Assembly (NCBI RefSeq): GCF_004005845.1
Contig: NZ_SADE01000004.1
Location: forward strand, 248,001-312,000
Source: Hwanghaeella grinnelliae
Lineage (GTDB): Bacteria > Pseudomonadota > Alphaproteobacteria > UBA8366 > Aestuariispiraceae
DNA: 64,000 nt
Direction of reading: 5' to 3'
The position numbers and the translations under genes are program-made. Positions 1 through 8,426 of this stretch are shown piece by piece. Under the pieces are notes generated by a model. It was given only the letters and a program-made list of their open reading frames with translations. It was not told where the DNA came from and searched no databases. The first letter of the stretch is position 1, and each line of letters begins with the position of its first letter.

Positions 1-420
1 AATGCCACGGCGATGCTCAAAACCGCGACGATATGGTTGAGGAACCCAGCCCCTTCTGTCGGGGGCTTGTGACGGCGCCGATCAAATCCTTACAGTCAGA
101 TTAGACCGATGCAAGAACATTAACCGGTATGCCCGTTCCACGGACGCAATATTGCGTAAGGTGCCCGGCAAACGCCAGAAAAAATTGGTATTACCTATTA
201 GCGAGTTGACGTGCTTAAGTGGTAGTTGCCCCCGCGGCCCGTGCCTGGCACTGGGTTGGGGGTGCTAGCCTTATCCTTTGGAATCAGCCTCTTGATACGC
301 ATAGCCTCGGATCTATTGTTAGAATTCAAGGCGATGCTCAGGCGTCGAATCCAATACGAACTACACTAAAATTCCGGACTTTTTCAGGCCGTGAAATCGC
401 CAATTGTCGAGGGAGGTGAC
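1..420. other. Gene-free left edge and upstream region of the first MDR gene
   Basis: No convincing coding frame is seen. A minus-strand frame at about 1-75 encodes a hydrophobic stretch and could be the start of a gene running off the left edge, but I find no start codon for it. A hairpin (48-53 with 62-67) and a 14-bp perfect palindrome (144-157) are present. The last 10 bases hold a strong ribosome binding site for the gene at 421. Confidence 0.5.
144..157. promoter_or_regulatory. 14-bp perfect palindrome, possible operator
   Basis: ACGCAATATTGCGT is perfectly self-complementary and lies in non-coding DNA 264 bases before the first gene. It has the look of a dimeric regulator site, but no regulator can be assigned. 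Confidence 0.3.
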
Positions 421-1404
421 ATGAAACAGGCTAAATTGATCGCGATTGGAGATCCTGCAAGCTCGGTGCGCTGCGAAGAGGTTCCCGCGTTGGGTGAGGC
501 CGGCGAAGGACAGGTTGTGGTGGACGTGGCGGCTGGCCCGATCAACCCGGCCGAAGTGCTAATCATGAAGGGGGAGTATGCCGCTACCCCCGATTTGCCG
601 GCCCCCCTCGGCATTGAAGGGGCGGGGACCGTATCGGCGGTCGGGCCGGGCGTATCTGGGCTGGCCGTCGGGGACAAGGTGATGCTTATGCCCCGCGCCA
701 ATTGGGTTCAGCAGGCGCTTGTGTCCGCCGGGGAGGTCATCAAGCTTCCTGACGGAATCGACCTTCAGCAGGCGGCGATGCTGAAGGTGAATCCGGCAAC
801 GGCATTCCTGATGTTAACGACCTATGTGGATCTTGCCCCGGGCGATTGGGTCGCCCAGAACTCTGCAAATTCGGCCGTGGGCACGTCCCTGATCAAAATC
901 GCGAAACAGCGCGGCTTGAAAACGGTCAATATCGTCCGGCGCGAGGAGGCTGCGGCCTATTGCCGGGAAATTGGCGGCGATGTCGTCGTGGTGGATGGTG
1001 ACGATGTTGCGGCAAGGGTTGCCGAAGCAACCGGCGGCGCGCCGATCAAACTGGGAATCGACGCGGTAGCCGGGGAAGCGGTCATTCGTTTGGCATCCTG
1101 CCTGGCCGATGGGGGAACAGTCGTGAATTACGGCATGCTGTCGGGAAAGCCCTGCATGTTGACCACCGACCAAACCGTATTCCAATCCAAGTCATTGACC
1201 GGCTTCTGGCTGGCGAAAGTTCTTGGCGGAATGGACAAGGCCGGCAAGGACGCGTTGTACGGGGAACTGACGCCACTGGTCATGGACGGGACAATCTCTG
1301 TGCCGGTTGAGGCGACCTACCCGATCGACCGTGTCCAGGATGCCGTCGCCCATGCCTGCCGCGAAGGCCGCAGCGGGAAGGTCCTGGTTCTGCCCAACGG
1401 GTGA
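421..1404 (+). CDS. Zinc-independent MDR oxidoreductase (quinone reductase / enoyl reductase-like)
   Basis: A 327-residue medium-chain dehydrogenase/reductase, probably a cytosolic NADPH-dependent 2-alkenal, enoyl or quinone reductase. The N-terminal GroES-like fold shows the family run around PLGIEGAGTVSAVGPGV, followed by a C-terminal nucleotide-binding domain. In place of the usual glycine-rich loop it has QNSANSAVGTSLIK, as in mitochondrial trans-2-enoyl reductase (MECR/Etr1)-like proteins. No zinc-binding cysteines are seen. The ATG at 421 is chosen because GAGGGAGGTGAC lies directly before it; a longer frame from 391 lacks this. Substrate unknown. Confidence 0.8.
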   Translation: MKQAKLIAIGDPASSVRCEEVPALGEAGEGQVVVDVAAGPINPAEVLIMKGEYAATPDLPAPLGIEGAGTVSAVGPGVSGLAVGDKVMLMPRANWVQQALVSAGEVIKLPDGIDLQQAAMLKVNPATAFLMLTTYVDLAPGDWVAQNSANSAVGTSLIKIAKQRGLKTVNIVRREEAAAYCREIGGDVVVVDGDDVAARVAEATGGAPIKLGIDAVAGEAVIRLASCLADGGTVVNYGMLSGKPCMLTTDQTVFQSKSLTGFWLAKVLGGMDKAGKDALYGELTPLVMDGTISVPVEATYPIDRVQDAVAHACREGRSGKVLVLPNG

Positions 1405-1448
1405 CGGGTCGGATAGAAGAATCGATTTGCTTGTATGGGGTGGCGCAT

Positions 1449-1781
1449 ATGACCGATAAATTCACGACATACAGCGCATTCTGGCCCTACTACCTGCGGG
1501 AACATGGCCGACCGGCCACACGGGCGCTGCATTTTGCGGGAACGGCCTGCGGCTTGGGCCTATTGATCGCTGCCGGTGTAACAGGACAGGCTTGGCTTGT
1601 CCTGCCGGCTGTGGTTTCCGGCTATGCCTTTGCGTGGCTCGCCCATCTGCTGATCGAAAAGAATAGGCCGGCGACCTTCACCTATCCGCTTTGGTCGCTG
1701 ATCAGCGATTTCAGAATGTTCTTTCTGTGGCTGGCCGGGCGGCTTGGCCCAGAATTGCGCAAGGCCGGCGTCGAGGGTTAG
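1449..1781 (+). CDS. DUF962 / Mpo1-like membrane protein
   Basis: A small 110-residue integral membrane protein of the DUF962 (Mpo1-like) family. It has the characteristic N-terminal FWPYYLREH...RALHFAGT segment, two or three hydrophobic helices, and an HLLIEKNRPATF motif followed by LWSLISDFRMF. In yeast Mpo1 is an iron-dependent dioxygenase of fatty-acid alpha-oxidation; whether bacterial members do this is not established. The ATG at 1449 begins exactly at the conserved N-terminus. It lies 44 bases after the MDR gene on the same strand, so the two may be cotranscribed. Confidence 0.75.
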   Translation: MTDKFTTYSAFWPYYLREHGRPATRALHFAGTACGLGLLIAAGVTGQAWLVLPAVVSGYAFAWLAHLLIEKNRPATFTYPLWSLISDFRMFFLWLAGRLGPELRKAGVEG

Positions 1782-1784
1782 GGG

Positions 1785-2927
1785 CTAGCGCGGCTCCAGG
1801 CGCAGGATCCGCCCGTCATAGTCGTCGGTCAGAAGATAAATCATACCGTCCGGACCTTGCCGGACATCTCGGACGCGATCGTCCAGGCCTTCCAACAGCC
1901 GTTCTTCCGCCGTGATACGGGTACCGTCCATGTCGAGTCGGACCAGCAGTCCGAATTTTAACGATCCGACGAACAGGTCGCCTCGCCATTGGGGAAAGAC
2001 ATCACCGGTGTAAAAAGCCATGCCTGAAGGGGCGATCGAGGGATCCCAGTAATAGAGCGGCTGTTCATAGCCGGATTTGTGCGTCCCGTCGCCGATTTTG
2101 CCGCCGGAATAATGGCGGCCATAGGAAATGACAGGCCAACCATAGTTCTTGCCGGCTTCGGGCAGGTTGATTTCATCCCCGCCGCGCGCGCCGTGCTCGA
2201 CGGTCCAAAGGCGGCCGGTTTGCGGATGCAGCGCGGCCCCTTGCGGGTTGCGGTGTCCATAGGACCAAACTTCCGGCCGACGACCGGCAACGCCGATGAA
2301 GGGATTGTCCGTCGGAATCGTACCATCCGGATTGATCCGTACGACCTGGCCGCGGTTGATCGTGAAGTCCTGGGTGCGGTCGCGTTCGCCGCGTTCCCCG
2401 ACCGTGATGAAAAGCGTCCCATCCGGGGCGAAGACCAATCGCGAACCGAAATGCCGTCCGCCATCCGTCTTGGGTTCTTGCCGGAAGATGATCTCGCCAT
2501 CTGTCAGGGCTTCCCCTGCCAAATCCAGTGTGGCCCGCAGCACGGCCGTTCCCGCCCCGCCGGGCCCCGGTTCGGAGAAGGATACATAGACCCGACTGTT
2601 TTCCGAAAACGCGGGATCGAGGGCCACGTCCAAAACGCCACCTTGCCCTCGAATATAGGCGTCCGGAACCCCTTTTAACGGCTGTGATTTGTTCCCGTTC
2701 ATCGCAACGATGCGAATGTCGCCTTCGCGTTCGGTCACGATCATACGGTCATCCGGCAGGAAGGCCATGCCCCAGGGATGCCGCAATCCAGACGCAACCG
2801 TGACGATCCGCAGCGCGTAGTCGTCGCTGTTGAAATCCTGTGTCTCGGTTGCCTGCGCGGCCGTGACCGGGGCAAAGAGAAGGCAAGTCAGAAAAACAGC
2901 GGCTAGCCTGTTCTTAGGTCCGGGCAA
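1785..2927 (-). CDS. PQQ-dependent sugar dehydrogenase family protein, secreted
   Basis: A 380-residue six-bladed beta-propeller of the soluble aldose sugar dehydrogenase (Asd/YliI, GSDH) family, expected to oxidise aldoses in the periplasm with PQQ. Residues 1-26 form a signal peptide ending TAAQA. Family hallmarks are HPWGMAFLPD, GGVLDVALDPAF, GGRHFGSRLVFAPDGTLF, WSYGHRNPQG, TVEHGARGGDEIN and NYGWPVISYG. Length is normal. It converges on the DUF962 gene with only three bases between the stops. Confidence 0.88.
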   Translation of the reverse strand: MPGPKNRLAAVFLTCLLFAPVTAAQATETQDFNSDDYALRIVTVASGLRHPWGMAFLPDDRMIVTEREGDIRIVAMNGNKSQPLKGVPDAYIRGQGGVLDVALDPAFSENSRVYVSFSEPGPGGAGTAVLRATLDLAGEALTDGEIIFRQEPKTDGGRHFGSRLVFAPDGTLFITVGERGERDRTQDFTINRGQVVRINPDGTIPTDNPFIGVAGRRPEVWSYGHRNPQGAALHPQTGRLWTVEHGARGGDEINLPEAGKNYGWPVISYGRHYSGGKIGDGTHKSGYEQPLYYWDPSIAPSGMAFYTGDVFPQWRGDLFVGSLKFGLLVRLDMDGTRITAEERLLEGLDDRVRDVRQGPDGMIYLLTDDYDGRILRLEPR

Positions 2928-2955
2928 TCGTGTCTCCGTCTGCGGTTGCCCTTTG

Positions 2956-3480
2956 TCAGTTAGGCGTGCCGAATGTCACGTCAACCATTACCGCGGACCC
3001 GATTTCCTCCAGCGCATCGGCAAGACTGTCTTCGGACAGGCCGGCCGGAAGATGCAGGGTGAGGGCGGCGCGGAAAAGCTTGCCGCCAGCGAAGGGGGCA
3101 TCTTCAAGTGACGTTTCCAATTCCTCAACGCTGACCTTGTGTTCAGCCAGGCAGTGGGAAATCTCATGCACGATGCCGGGCTGGTCGGGTCCCAGGATCT
3201 CAAGGTTCAGGACTTTGCCCGCTTCGGCCGTTTCTTCCGTGCGGGCTTCCTCGACCGTGACGCGAAAACCGTGATCGGAAAGGTTCGCCAGTGCGTCGGC
3301 CATGGCTTCCGCCTTGTCGTCGGGCGCCTGAACGCGGACGATTCCCGCGAATTTCTCCGCCAATCGGGCCATCCGGCTTTCCAGCCAATTGCCGCCATGG
3401 GCGGTGACGACTTCGGACATCAAGTCCACAAGGCCCGGCCGGTCCCTGGCCACGAAAGTCACGACAAAATCCTTCGGCAT
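2956..3480 (-). CDS. ACT-domain protein, GcvR-like regulator
   Basis: A 174-residue protein of two tandem ACT domains (about 4-80 and 92-172), the architecture of the glycine cleavage repressor GcvR. The first domain begins FVVTFVARDRPGLVDLMSEVV and the second has LGPDQPGIVHEISHCLAE, both typical amino-acid-binding ACT loops. It has no DNA-binding domain, so it would act through protein contact or as an amino-acid sensor. It ends 28 bases before the sugar dehydrogenase gene on the same strand. The exact partner is not evident here. Confidence 0.78.
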   Translation of the reverse strand: MPKDFVVTFVARDRPGLVDLMSEVVTAHGGNWLESRMARLAEKFAGIVRVQAPDDKAEAMADALANLSDHGFRVTVEEARTEETAEAGKVLNLEILGPDQPGIVHEISHCLAEHKVSVEELETSLEDAPFAGGKLFRAALTLHLPAGLSEDSLADALEEIGSAVMVDVTFGTPN

Positions 3481-3633
3481 CGTTTCCTACCCCATGTGTC
3501 TTTGCGAACTTCTGCAGCCCGTTATCGCGCGGTCACGTTCAAACAGACGGAAAGGTTCGTTTTTAAGATCGTAACAGCACGTCGAAGCCCAGACTATAAG
3601 GCCAAAGGTCCCAGCAGAAATAAGACCGCCGCG

Positions 3634-4365
3634 TCACGTTTTTGCCTTTCCCAACAACACGTCCTTGGCCTCATTCACTTTTGCCGCCAGATAGTCCGAC
3701 CCGCCGGCATCCGGATGGGCCGATTTCATCATCCGCCGATGCGCCTCACGGATTTCATCCGATGTGCATCCATCCTGAAGCCCCAATACCGACAAGGCTT
3801 CGGCGCGGGACATGTTGCCGGACGAACTGCTTCTTCCGGCATCGTCGGAACCGCCGCCCGGCTCTTCGTTTGTTCCCGTGCCCCGCCATTCTGTGCCGTG
3901 GGCGCGGTCGATATAGGCTTCCAAAAGATCGGCCGACTTGCGGTCCATCGGTTCGACATCGGCGTACAGCGAAACAAGATCGGAAAGGGTCAGTTCGGAC
4001 AGCATCCGGCCTTCGTGAGGGCCCTCGAGAATCTGCCCGTCCATCTCGCCGGTTTCGTGATCCAGCGTCATGGCGAAGAAGCGCGACTGGACCGAACTGT
4101 TCGCGCCGGGGCGGGGCCCTTGCATGGTCTTCCACATACGCCGGAAATTCAGGAAGCGCGAAATCCAGGGCAGCAGACCGATCAACACCATCCAGAGCAG
4201 ACCGAACCGACCAATCGCGATCAACCCGACTGCGACGACCAGGGCCAGGATGCCGGCAATCCACTTGCCGCTGTTCAGGATCGACCGCGGTGGCGCATTC
4301 GCCGCCCAGTTCACCACCACCAGGATCAGCAGAACCAGCCCGATGCCGAACAGCACATAGGTCAT
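3634..4365 (-). CDS. Membrane-anchored J-domain protein with Tim14/Pam18-like C-terminus
   Basis: A 243-residue Hsp70 co-chaperone candidate. Two hydrophobic segments lie at about 2-22 and 36-66; a charged middle part follows. A J domain occupies about 190-243 with the HPD signature at 217-219. The J domain sits at the extreme C-terminus and reads HPDAGGSDYLAAKVNEAKD, close to the HPD-x-GGS...NEAKD pattern of mitochondrial Tim14/Pam18. The topology (N-terminal anchor, C-terminal J) also matches. It lies six bases downstream of the VWA gene, so the two form an operon. Confidence 0.8.
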   Translation of the reverse strand: MTYVLFGIGLVLLILVVVNWAANAPPRSILNSGKWIAGILALVVAVGLIAIGRFGLLWMVLIGLLPWISRFLNFRRMWKTMQGPRPGANSSVQSRFFAMTLDHETGEMDGQILEGPHEGRMLSELTLSDLVSLYADVEPMDRKSADLLEAYIDRAHGTEWRGTGTNEEPGGGSDDAGRSSSSGNMSRAEALSVLGLQDGCTSDEIREAHRRMMKSAHPDAGGSDYLAAKVNEAKDVLLGKAKT

Positions 4366-4371
4366 CGCAGG

Positions 4372-5124
4372 CTATTTACCCGTCATGTTATGGGTCAATT
4401 GCAGGGCCATGCCGCCATGCCGCTTCCCATGTTCAAGCAGGGCGGCGCGGCCGCCCGCGGCATAGACCGCGACGGCCGACAGCAATTCGCGCAATTGCTT
4501 TGCGCTGCCCGTGTCGAAGGGGCAATAGGCGCCGCCCGTCAAACGCGCGATTTCACGGAAGGCCCGCGCCGCGACCATGTCATTCCCTTCATGGAACATG
4601 AATGCGGGCACGCCCAGCAAGCCCAGTTCGCCGGCTGTATGGCAGACGCTATCGATATCTTCCTCGAAGCAATCGCCGACATAGACCAGGGCGCCGACTT
4701 TCGCTTTGGATGCTTCGCCGACAGCGTGCGACAAAACGCGGCCCAACTGAGTACGGCCGGCACGGCACATCACACTGGTCATCAAACGCGCAAGGGCCTT
4801 GCCGTCGGACGCCCATTTGCTGGCCTTGCATTCCCCGAAACCCCGGAAGAAGACCAATTGTACATCGAGCCCGCCGAGTTCCGCCGTCGCGGTGAACATC
4901 TCACCCTGGATCTGGCAGGCGCGGTCCCAGGTTGGCTCCCGGCTTGCGGTCGCATCCATTCCGAAGATTAACCGGCCGCGCACGCCCGGCGTCTTGTTCG
5001 CGGGCGGCGTCGCTTTGACCTTTTGCAGAAAGGCGTCGATCTCGGACTCATTACCGGCGGGGGCCTTTTTTTCCGGGCCGCGCTGCAGGGACTTGTCCGG
5101 TCGGTCTGTCGGGTTCTGTGCCAT
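4372..5124 (-). CDS. VWA-domain protein
   Basis: A 250-residue soluble protein with a von Willebrand A fold. After a polar N-terminal tail (1-45) comes RLIFGMDATASREP, where D57-x-T59-x-S61 stands in for the metal-binding DxSxS motif. Later strands include GALVYVGDCFEEDID, which supplies the usual acidic loop. It lacks a signal peptide and is probably cytoplasmic. It is the first gene of a two-gene unit with the membrane J-protein. The role is unknown; VWA proteins commonly serve as assembly or chaperone adaptors. Confidence 0.75.
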   Translation of the reverse strand: MAQNPTDRPDKSLQRGPEKKAPAGNESEIDAFLQKVKATPPANKTPGVRGRLIFGMDATASREPTWDRACQIQGEMFTATAELGGLDVQLVFFRGFGECKASKWASDGKALARLMTSVMCRAGRTQLGRVLSHAVGEASKAKVGALVYVGDCFEEDIDSVCHTAGELGLLGVPAFMFHEGNDMVAARAFREIARLTGGAYCPFDTGSAKQLRELLSAVAVYAAGGRAALLEHGKRHGGMALQLTHNMTGK

Positions 5125-5224
5125 ACTTTATAGTATAGGGACGCTTGACCCGGATTTCGATATTACATCGGTGTATCGACAGGCTTATTGCCATGCCGAA
5201 TCGCTTTCCCTTCACAAAACGCCC

Positions 5225-5321
5225 ATTGTCGGAGACAATGCTTATGTAACGGTCCTCGGGTTGGGGTTGAAAAAACCTTCTATCGATCCCGACAGAGACC
5301 GAGCGCCATTTCGAGGACCGT
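5225..5321 (+). promoter_or_regulatory. Predicted structured 5' leader of the EF-G-like gene
   Basis: Two inverted repeats are seen upstream of the GTPase start at 5374. One is a tight hairpin (5224-5230 with 5234-5240, three-base loop). The other is a perfect 10-bp long-range pair (5249-5258 with 5312-5321) closing a 53-base interior. No known riboswitch consensus was recognised. Confidence 0.35.
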
Positions 5322-5373
5322 GCGAGCCTGCCGTACCAACGCGGCTGGGATAGATAAGCACAGGGAGATTGAA

Positions 5374-7422
5374 ATGGCCGATACTCAAACTGGTCCGCAT
5401 GTGACCAGCGCGCGTTGCGCCGCCCTCGCGGGACCGTACCAAGCCGGAAAAACCAGCCTGATGGAGGCGCTACTCTTCGCCAGCGGCTCCACCCATCGCA
5501 AGGGATCCGTGAAAGACGGCTCTACTATCGGCGATGCGTCGCCGGAGGCACGCGAAAAGCAAATGACCGTCGAGGCGAACAGCGCGGCGGGGTCTTATCT
5601 GGGGCAGGATTGGTTCTTCATCGACACACCTGGGTCGATCGAATTCATGCAGGAAGCCATGTCGGGCATGGCGGCGGCCGATGTCGTCATCCTTGTCTGC
5701 GAGCCCGATATTCAGAAGGCCGTGATGTTGTCCCCCTATTTGAAATTCCTGGAGGAGCGGGACATCCCGCATATGATTTTCGTCAACAAGATGGACCATA
5801 TGCATGTTCGCGTTCGCGATCTGATGGAAGCGATCCAGGTCTATTCCAACAAGAAGCTGGTGCTTCGGCACGTCCCGATCCGCGATGGCGACGAGGTGAC
5901 CGGCTATGTCGATCTTACGTCGGAACGGGCCTATCGATACAAGGCGGACTCAGAATCGGATCGGACCGATATCCCTGACACTGTTCAGGACCGGGAGGAA
6001 GAGGCGCGCCAGGAACTTCTCGAGACTCTGGCGGATTTCGATGACGACCTGCTAGAGCGGTTGCTGGAAGAGGTGGATATCGACAAGGCGGATATTTATG
6101 AGCAATTGGCCAAGGATCTGCAGGAAGATCTGATCGTGCCGGTGTTCCTGGGCGCGGCGGAAACGGAGAACGGCGTGCGTCGCCTGCTGAAGGCCTTGCG
6201 CCACGAAGTGCCGGCCGTCGAACAAGGATACGAGCGTCTCGCCGCGATGGGGGGCTTGCCGGATTCCGCCACCGTCGCGCAGGTTTTCAAGACCTACTAC
6301 CTTCCCCATGTCGGCAAGGTCTCCATGGCGCGCGTTTGGCGGGGCGCACTGAAAGATGGCGATAAATTTGGCGCGTTTCATGCCGGAAATATGTCCCGCG
6401 CGGTCGGACTGACGCTTGAAAAGACATCGTCCGCGTCAACCGGAGAGATTGTTGCGATAGGCCGGCAGGACGATCTGGCCACGGGACATATCATCAGTGC
6501 GGACGGGTTGGTGCAGGACCCGTTATGGCCGGCGCCTCTGCCACCGGTCTATTCACAGGCGATCGTCGCCCCGAAACGGGAGGACGAGGTGAAATTGTCC
6601 AGCGGCCTTTCAAAACTGGTCGAGGAGGACCCGTCGCTTTCCTATGGGCAAGATCCCGATACCCATGAGACGCTTTTGCATGGCCGGGGCGAGGCGCATT
6701 TGCGCCTGGCGATAGAACGCCTGCAATCGCGCTATCATGTCGGGGTCGACGCGACGCCCGCGAGGACGCCTTATAAGGAGACGATCCGGAAATCCATCGA
6801 ACAGCACGCCCGGCACAAGAAACAGAGCGGCGGTCACGGTGAGTTCGGGGACGTGACGGTGGAAGTGAAACCCCTTCCGCGGGGCGGCGGGTTTGAGTTC
6901 ATCGACCAGATCACCGGCGGTGTCGTGCCCCGGCAATATATCCCGGCCGTTGAGGCGGGTGTGAAGGAGTATCTGACGGAAGGGCCGTTGGGCTTCAAGG
7001 TCGTGGATGTTTCGGTTCGGCTCTTCGATGGAAAACACCATTCGGTCGACAGTTCCGAAATGGCGTTCAAGCGGGCGGGAATATTGGCGATGAAGGACGC
7101 CTTGCCGCAATGTTCGCCCGTGCTTCTGGAGCCAATTGCCGCCGTCACGATCGCCGTGCCGAGTGAATTCACCTCACGTGCCCAGGCCGTGGTGACGAAG
7201 CGGCGCGGACAAATCCTGGGGTTCGACACGCGGGCCGGATGGTCCGGTTGGGATGAATTGAAGGCGCAGATGCCGCAATCTGAGCTGGGGGATCTGATCT
7301 TCGAGTTGCGGTCCCTCAGCCTTGGGGTCGCTGACTATACGTGGGAATTCGACCATCTGACGGAATTGAGTGGGCGCTTGTCCGATGACGTGATCGAGCA
7401 ACGCCGTTCCGAAGCCGCTTAA
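5374..7422 (+). CDS. Elongation factor G-like GTPase (EF-G paralogue)
   Basis: A 682-residue translational GTPase paralogue with the five-domain EF-G layout. It has G1 (GPYQAGKTS, 20-28), G3 (DTPG, 84-87) and G4 (NKMD, 138-141). The P-loop departs from the canonical AHVDAGKTT of true EF-G, marking it as the EF-G-like group often labelled FusA2 or 'elongation factor G-like protein', whose role is not settled. Domain IV includes KKQSGGHGEFGDVTVEV, and the C-terminal domain is complete. The ATG at 5374 follows GGGAGATTGAA; a longer frame from 5188 lacks family similarity. Confidence 0.88.
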   Translation: MADTQTGPHVTSARCAALAGPYQAGKTSLMEALLFASGSTHRKGSVKDGSTIGDASPEAREKQMTVEANSAAGSYLGQDWFFIDTPGSIEFMQEAMSGMAAADVVILVCEPDIQKAVMLSPYLKFLEERDIPHMIFVNKMDHMHVRVRDLMEAIQVYSNKKLVLRHVPIRDGDEVTGYVDLTSERAYRYKADSESDRTDIPDTVQDREEEARQELLETLADFDDDLLERLLEEVDIDKADIYEQLAKDLQEDLIVPVFLGAAETENGVRRLLKALRHEVPAVEQGYERLAAMGGLPDSATVAQVFKTYYLPHVGKVSMARVWRGALKDGDKFGAFHAGNMSRAVGLTLEKTSSASTGEIVAIGRQDDLATGHIISADGLVQDPLWPAPLPPVYSQAIVAPKREDEVKLSSGLSKLVEEDPSLSYGQDPDTHETLLHGRGEAHLRLAIERLQSRYHVGVDATPARTPYKETIRKSIEQHARHKKQSGGHGEFGDVTVEVKPLPRGGGFEFIDQITGGVVPRQYIPAVEAGVKEYLTEGPLGFKVVDVSVRLFDGKHHSVDSSEMAFKRAGILAMKDALPQCSPVLLEPIAAVTIAVPSEFTSRAQAVVTKRRGQILGFDTRAGWSGWDELKAQMPQSELGDLIFELRSLSLGVADYTWEFDHLTELSGRLSDDVIEQRRSEAA

Positions 7423-7533
7423 CCGGCCAGAACGGGGCTATGGGGTTAACTGATGGCTTGAGGGAACAGATGGGATTTCTTCCAGCCCGATTTTTTCGCA
7501 GGTCACACCAATTTTTAGCGTAAGCGCGGGCGG

Positions 7534-7620
7534 GATTTACAATCTGTAAATCATTCCACGTTACCTTTCGGTCGGGGTACGTGGCGGCACGTCAATTCGG
7601 CGGCGTCATGTCAATTGACA
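7534..7620. promoter_or_regulatory. Palindromes in the cheZ upstream region
   Basis: Two perfect inverted repeats lie in the 223-base gap before cheZ. They are GATTTACA-atc-TGTAAATC at 7534-7552 and TGTCAATTGACA at 7609-7620. The GTCAATT half of the second recurs at 7591. They could be operators or promoter elements; the TTGACA in the second resembles a -35 box but is only about 30 bases from the start codon. Confidence 0.3.
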
Positions 7621-7645
7621 ACGTTGTTCACACAGGAGTTTTCGA

Positions 7646-8389
7646 ATGCCCGCCGGCACTAACTCAGATTTAACGATGTCGCAGAAAAAGCAGTTTCGGA
7701 TCGAAAAACTTCTAAAAACCGCCGGTTTCCCGGGAAGCGGCGGAGATACGGTGCAGAGCGTGGAGGGAAACACCGGGTTGCTGCTGCAGCGGGTTGAAGC
7801 CCTACATGAGAAGATCGACGGGTTGACGGACGGCGGCGGTGTGGCGGTCGGCCGAAGCCAAGACGAAGACCTGGAAGTTCGGATCGAGATCACGCGGCTG
7901 GTGAAGGAGATCGGCAAGACAAAGGCCGAACTCGCCTCTTTGCGCCACCCGATGGCGGACGAGGACGGCGACAAGATCATTACGGCGACCAACGAGTTGG
8001 ACGCGATTGTCGAGGCGACCGAAAAAGCGACCAATGAAATCCTCCGTTCCAGTGAAGAAATAACCGAGATTCTCGAGAAACTGCGCGGAGACGGCGATGT
8101 GGACGAAGAACACCGCGCGGCTTTCGACATGATCGAGGCCCGCACCATTGCCATTCTGGAAGCCTGCAATTTCCAGGACATTACCGGTCAGCGCATTAAC
8201 AAGGTCGTCACGACCATGCAGTTCATTGAAGAGCGCGTGAAGGCGATGATCGACATCTGGGGCGTGGACGCCTTCGCCCACCTGCCGCTGCCGGAAATCG
8301 AGCATGTCGATGAAGACGCCGCCCTGCTGGAAGGTCCGCAATTGGAAAACGGCCTGACCCAGGACGATATCGACGCGATGTTCGACTAG
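7646..8389 (+). CDS. cheZ: Chemotaxis protein phosphatase CheZ
   Basis: A 247-residue CheZ, which dephosphorylates CheY-P to reset flagellar rotation. The long helical hairpin covers about 75-210. The catalytic motif NFQDITGQ (175-182) carries the conserved glutamine. The C-terminal tail LTQDDIDAMFD is the amphipathic CheY-binding peptide and resembles the FliM N-terminus. No other chemotaxis or flagellar gene is in the window, so it is an orphan here. A second possible ATG is at codon 11. Confidence 0.9.
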   Translation: MPAGTNSDLTMSQKKQFRIEKLLKTAGFPGSGGDTVQSVEGNTGLLLQRVEALHEKIDGLTDGGGVAVGRSQDEDLEVRIEITRLVKEIGKTKAELASLRHPMADEDGDKIITATNELDAIVEATEKATNEILRSSEEITEILEKLRGDGDVDEEHRAAFDMIEARTIAILEACNFQDITGQRINKVVTTMQFIEERVKAMIDIWGVDAFAHLPLPEIEHVDEDAALLEGPQLENGLTQDDIDAMFD

Positions 8390-8426
8390 CCCTGCCGCAC
8401 CGGCACGGCGCTTTGCGGTAAAAGGA

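Noticed and set aside
3139-4971. A 610-codon plus-strand open frame
   Set aside because: It runs antisense to three clear genes (GcvR-like, J-protein, VWA). It has no domain resemblance, and its His/Gln/Arg-rich composition is typical of antisense frames in high-GC DNA.
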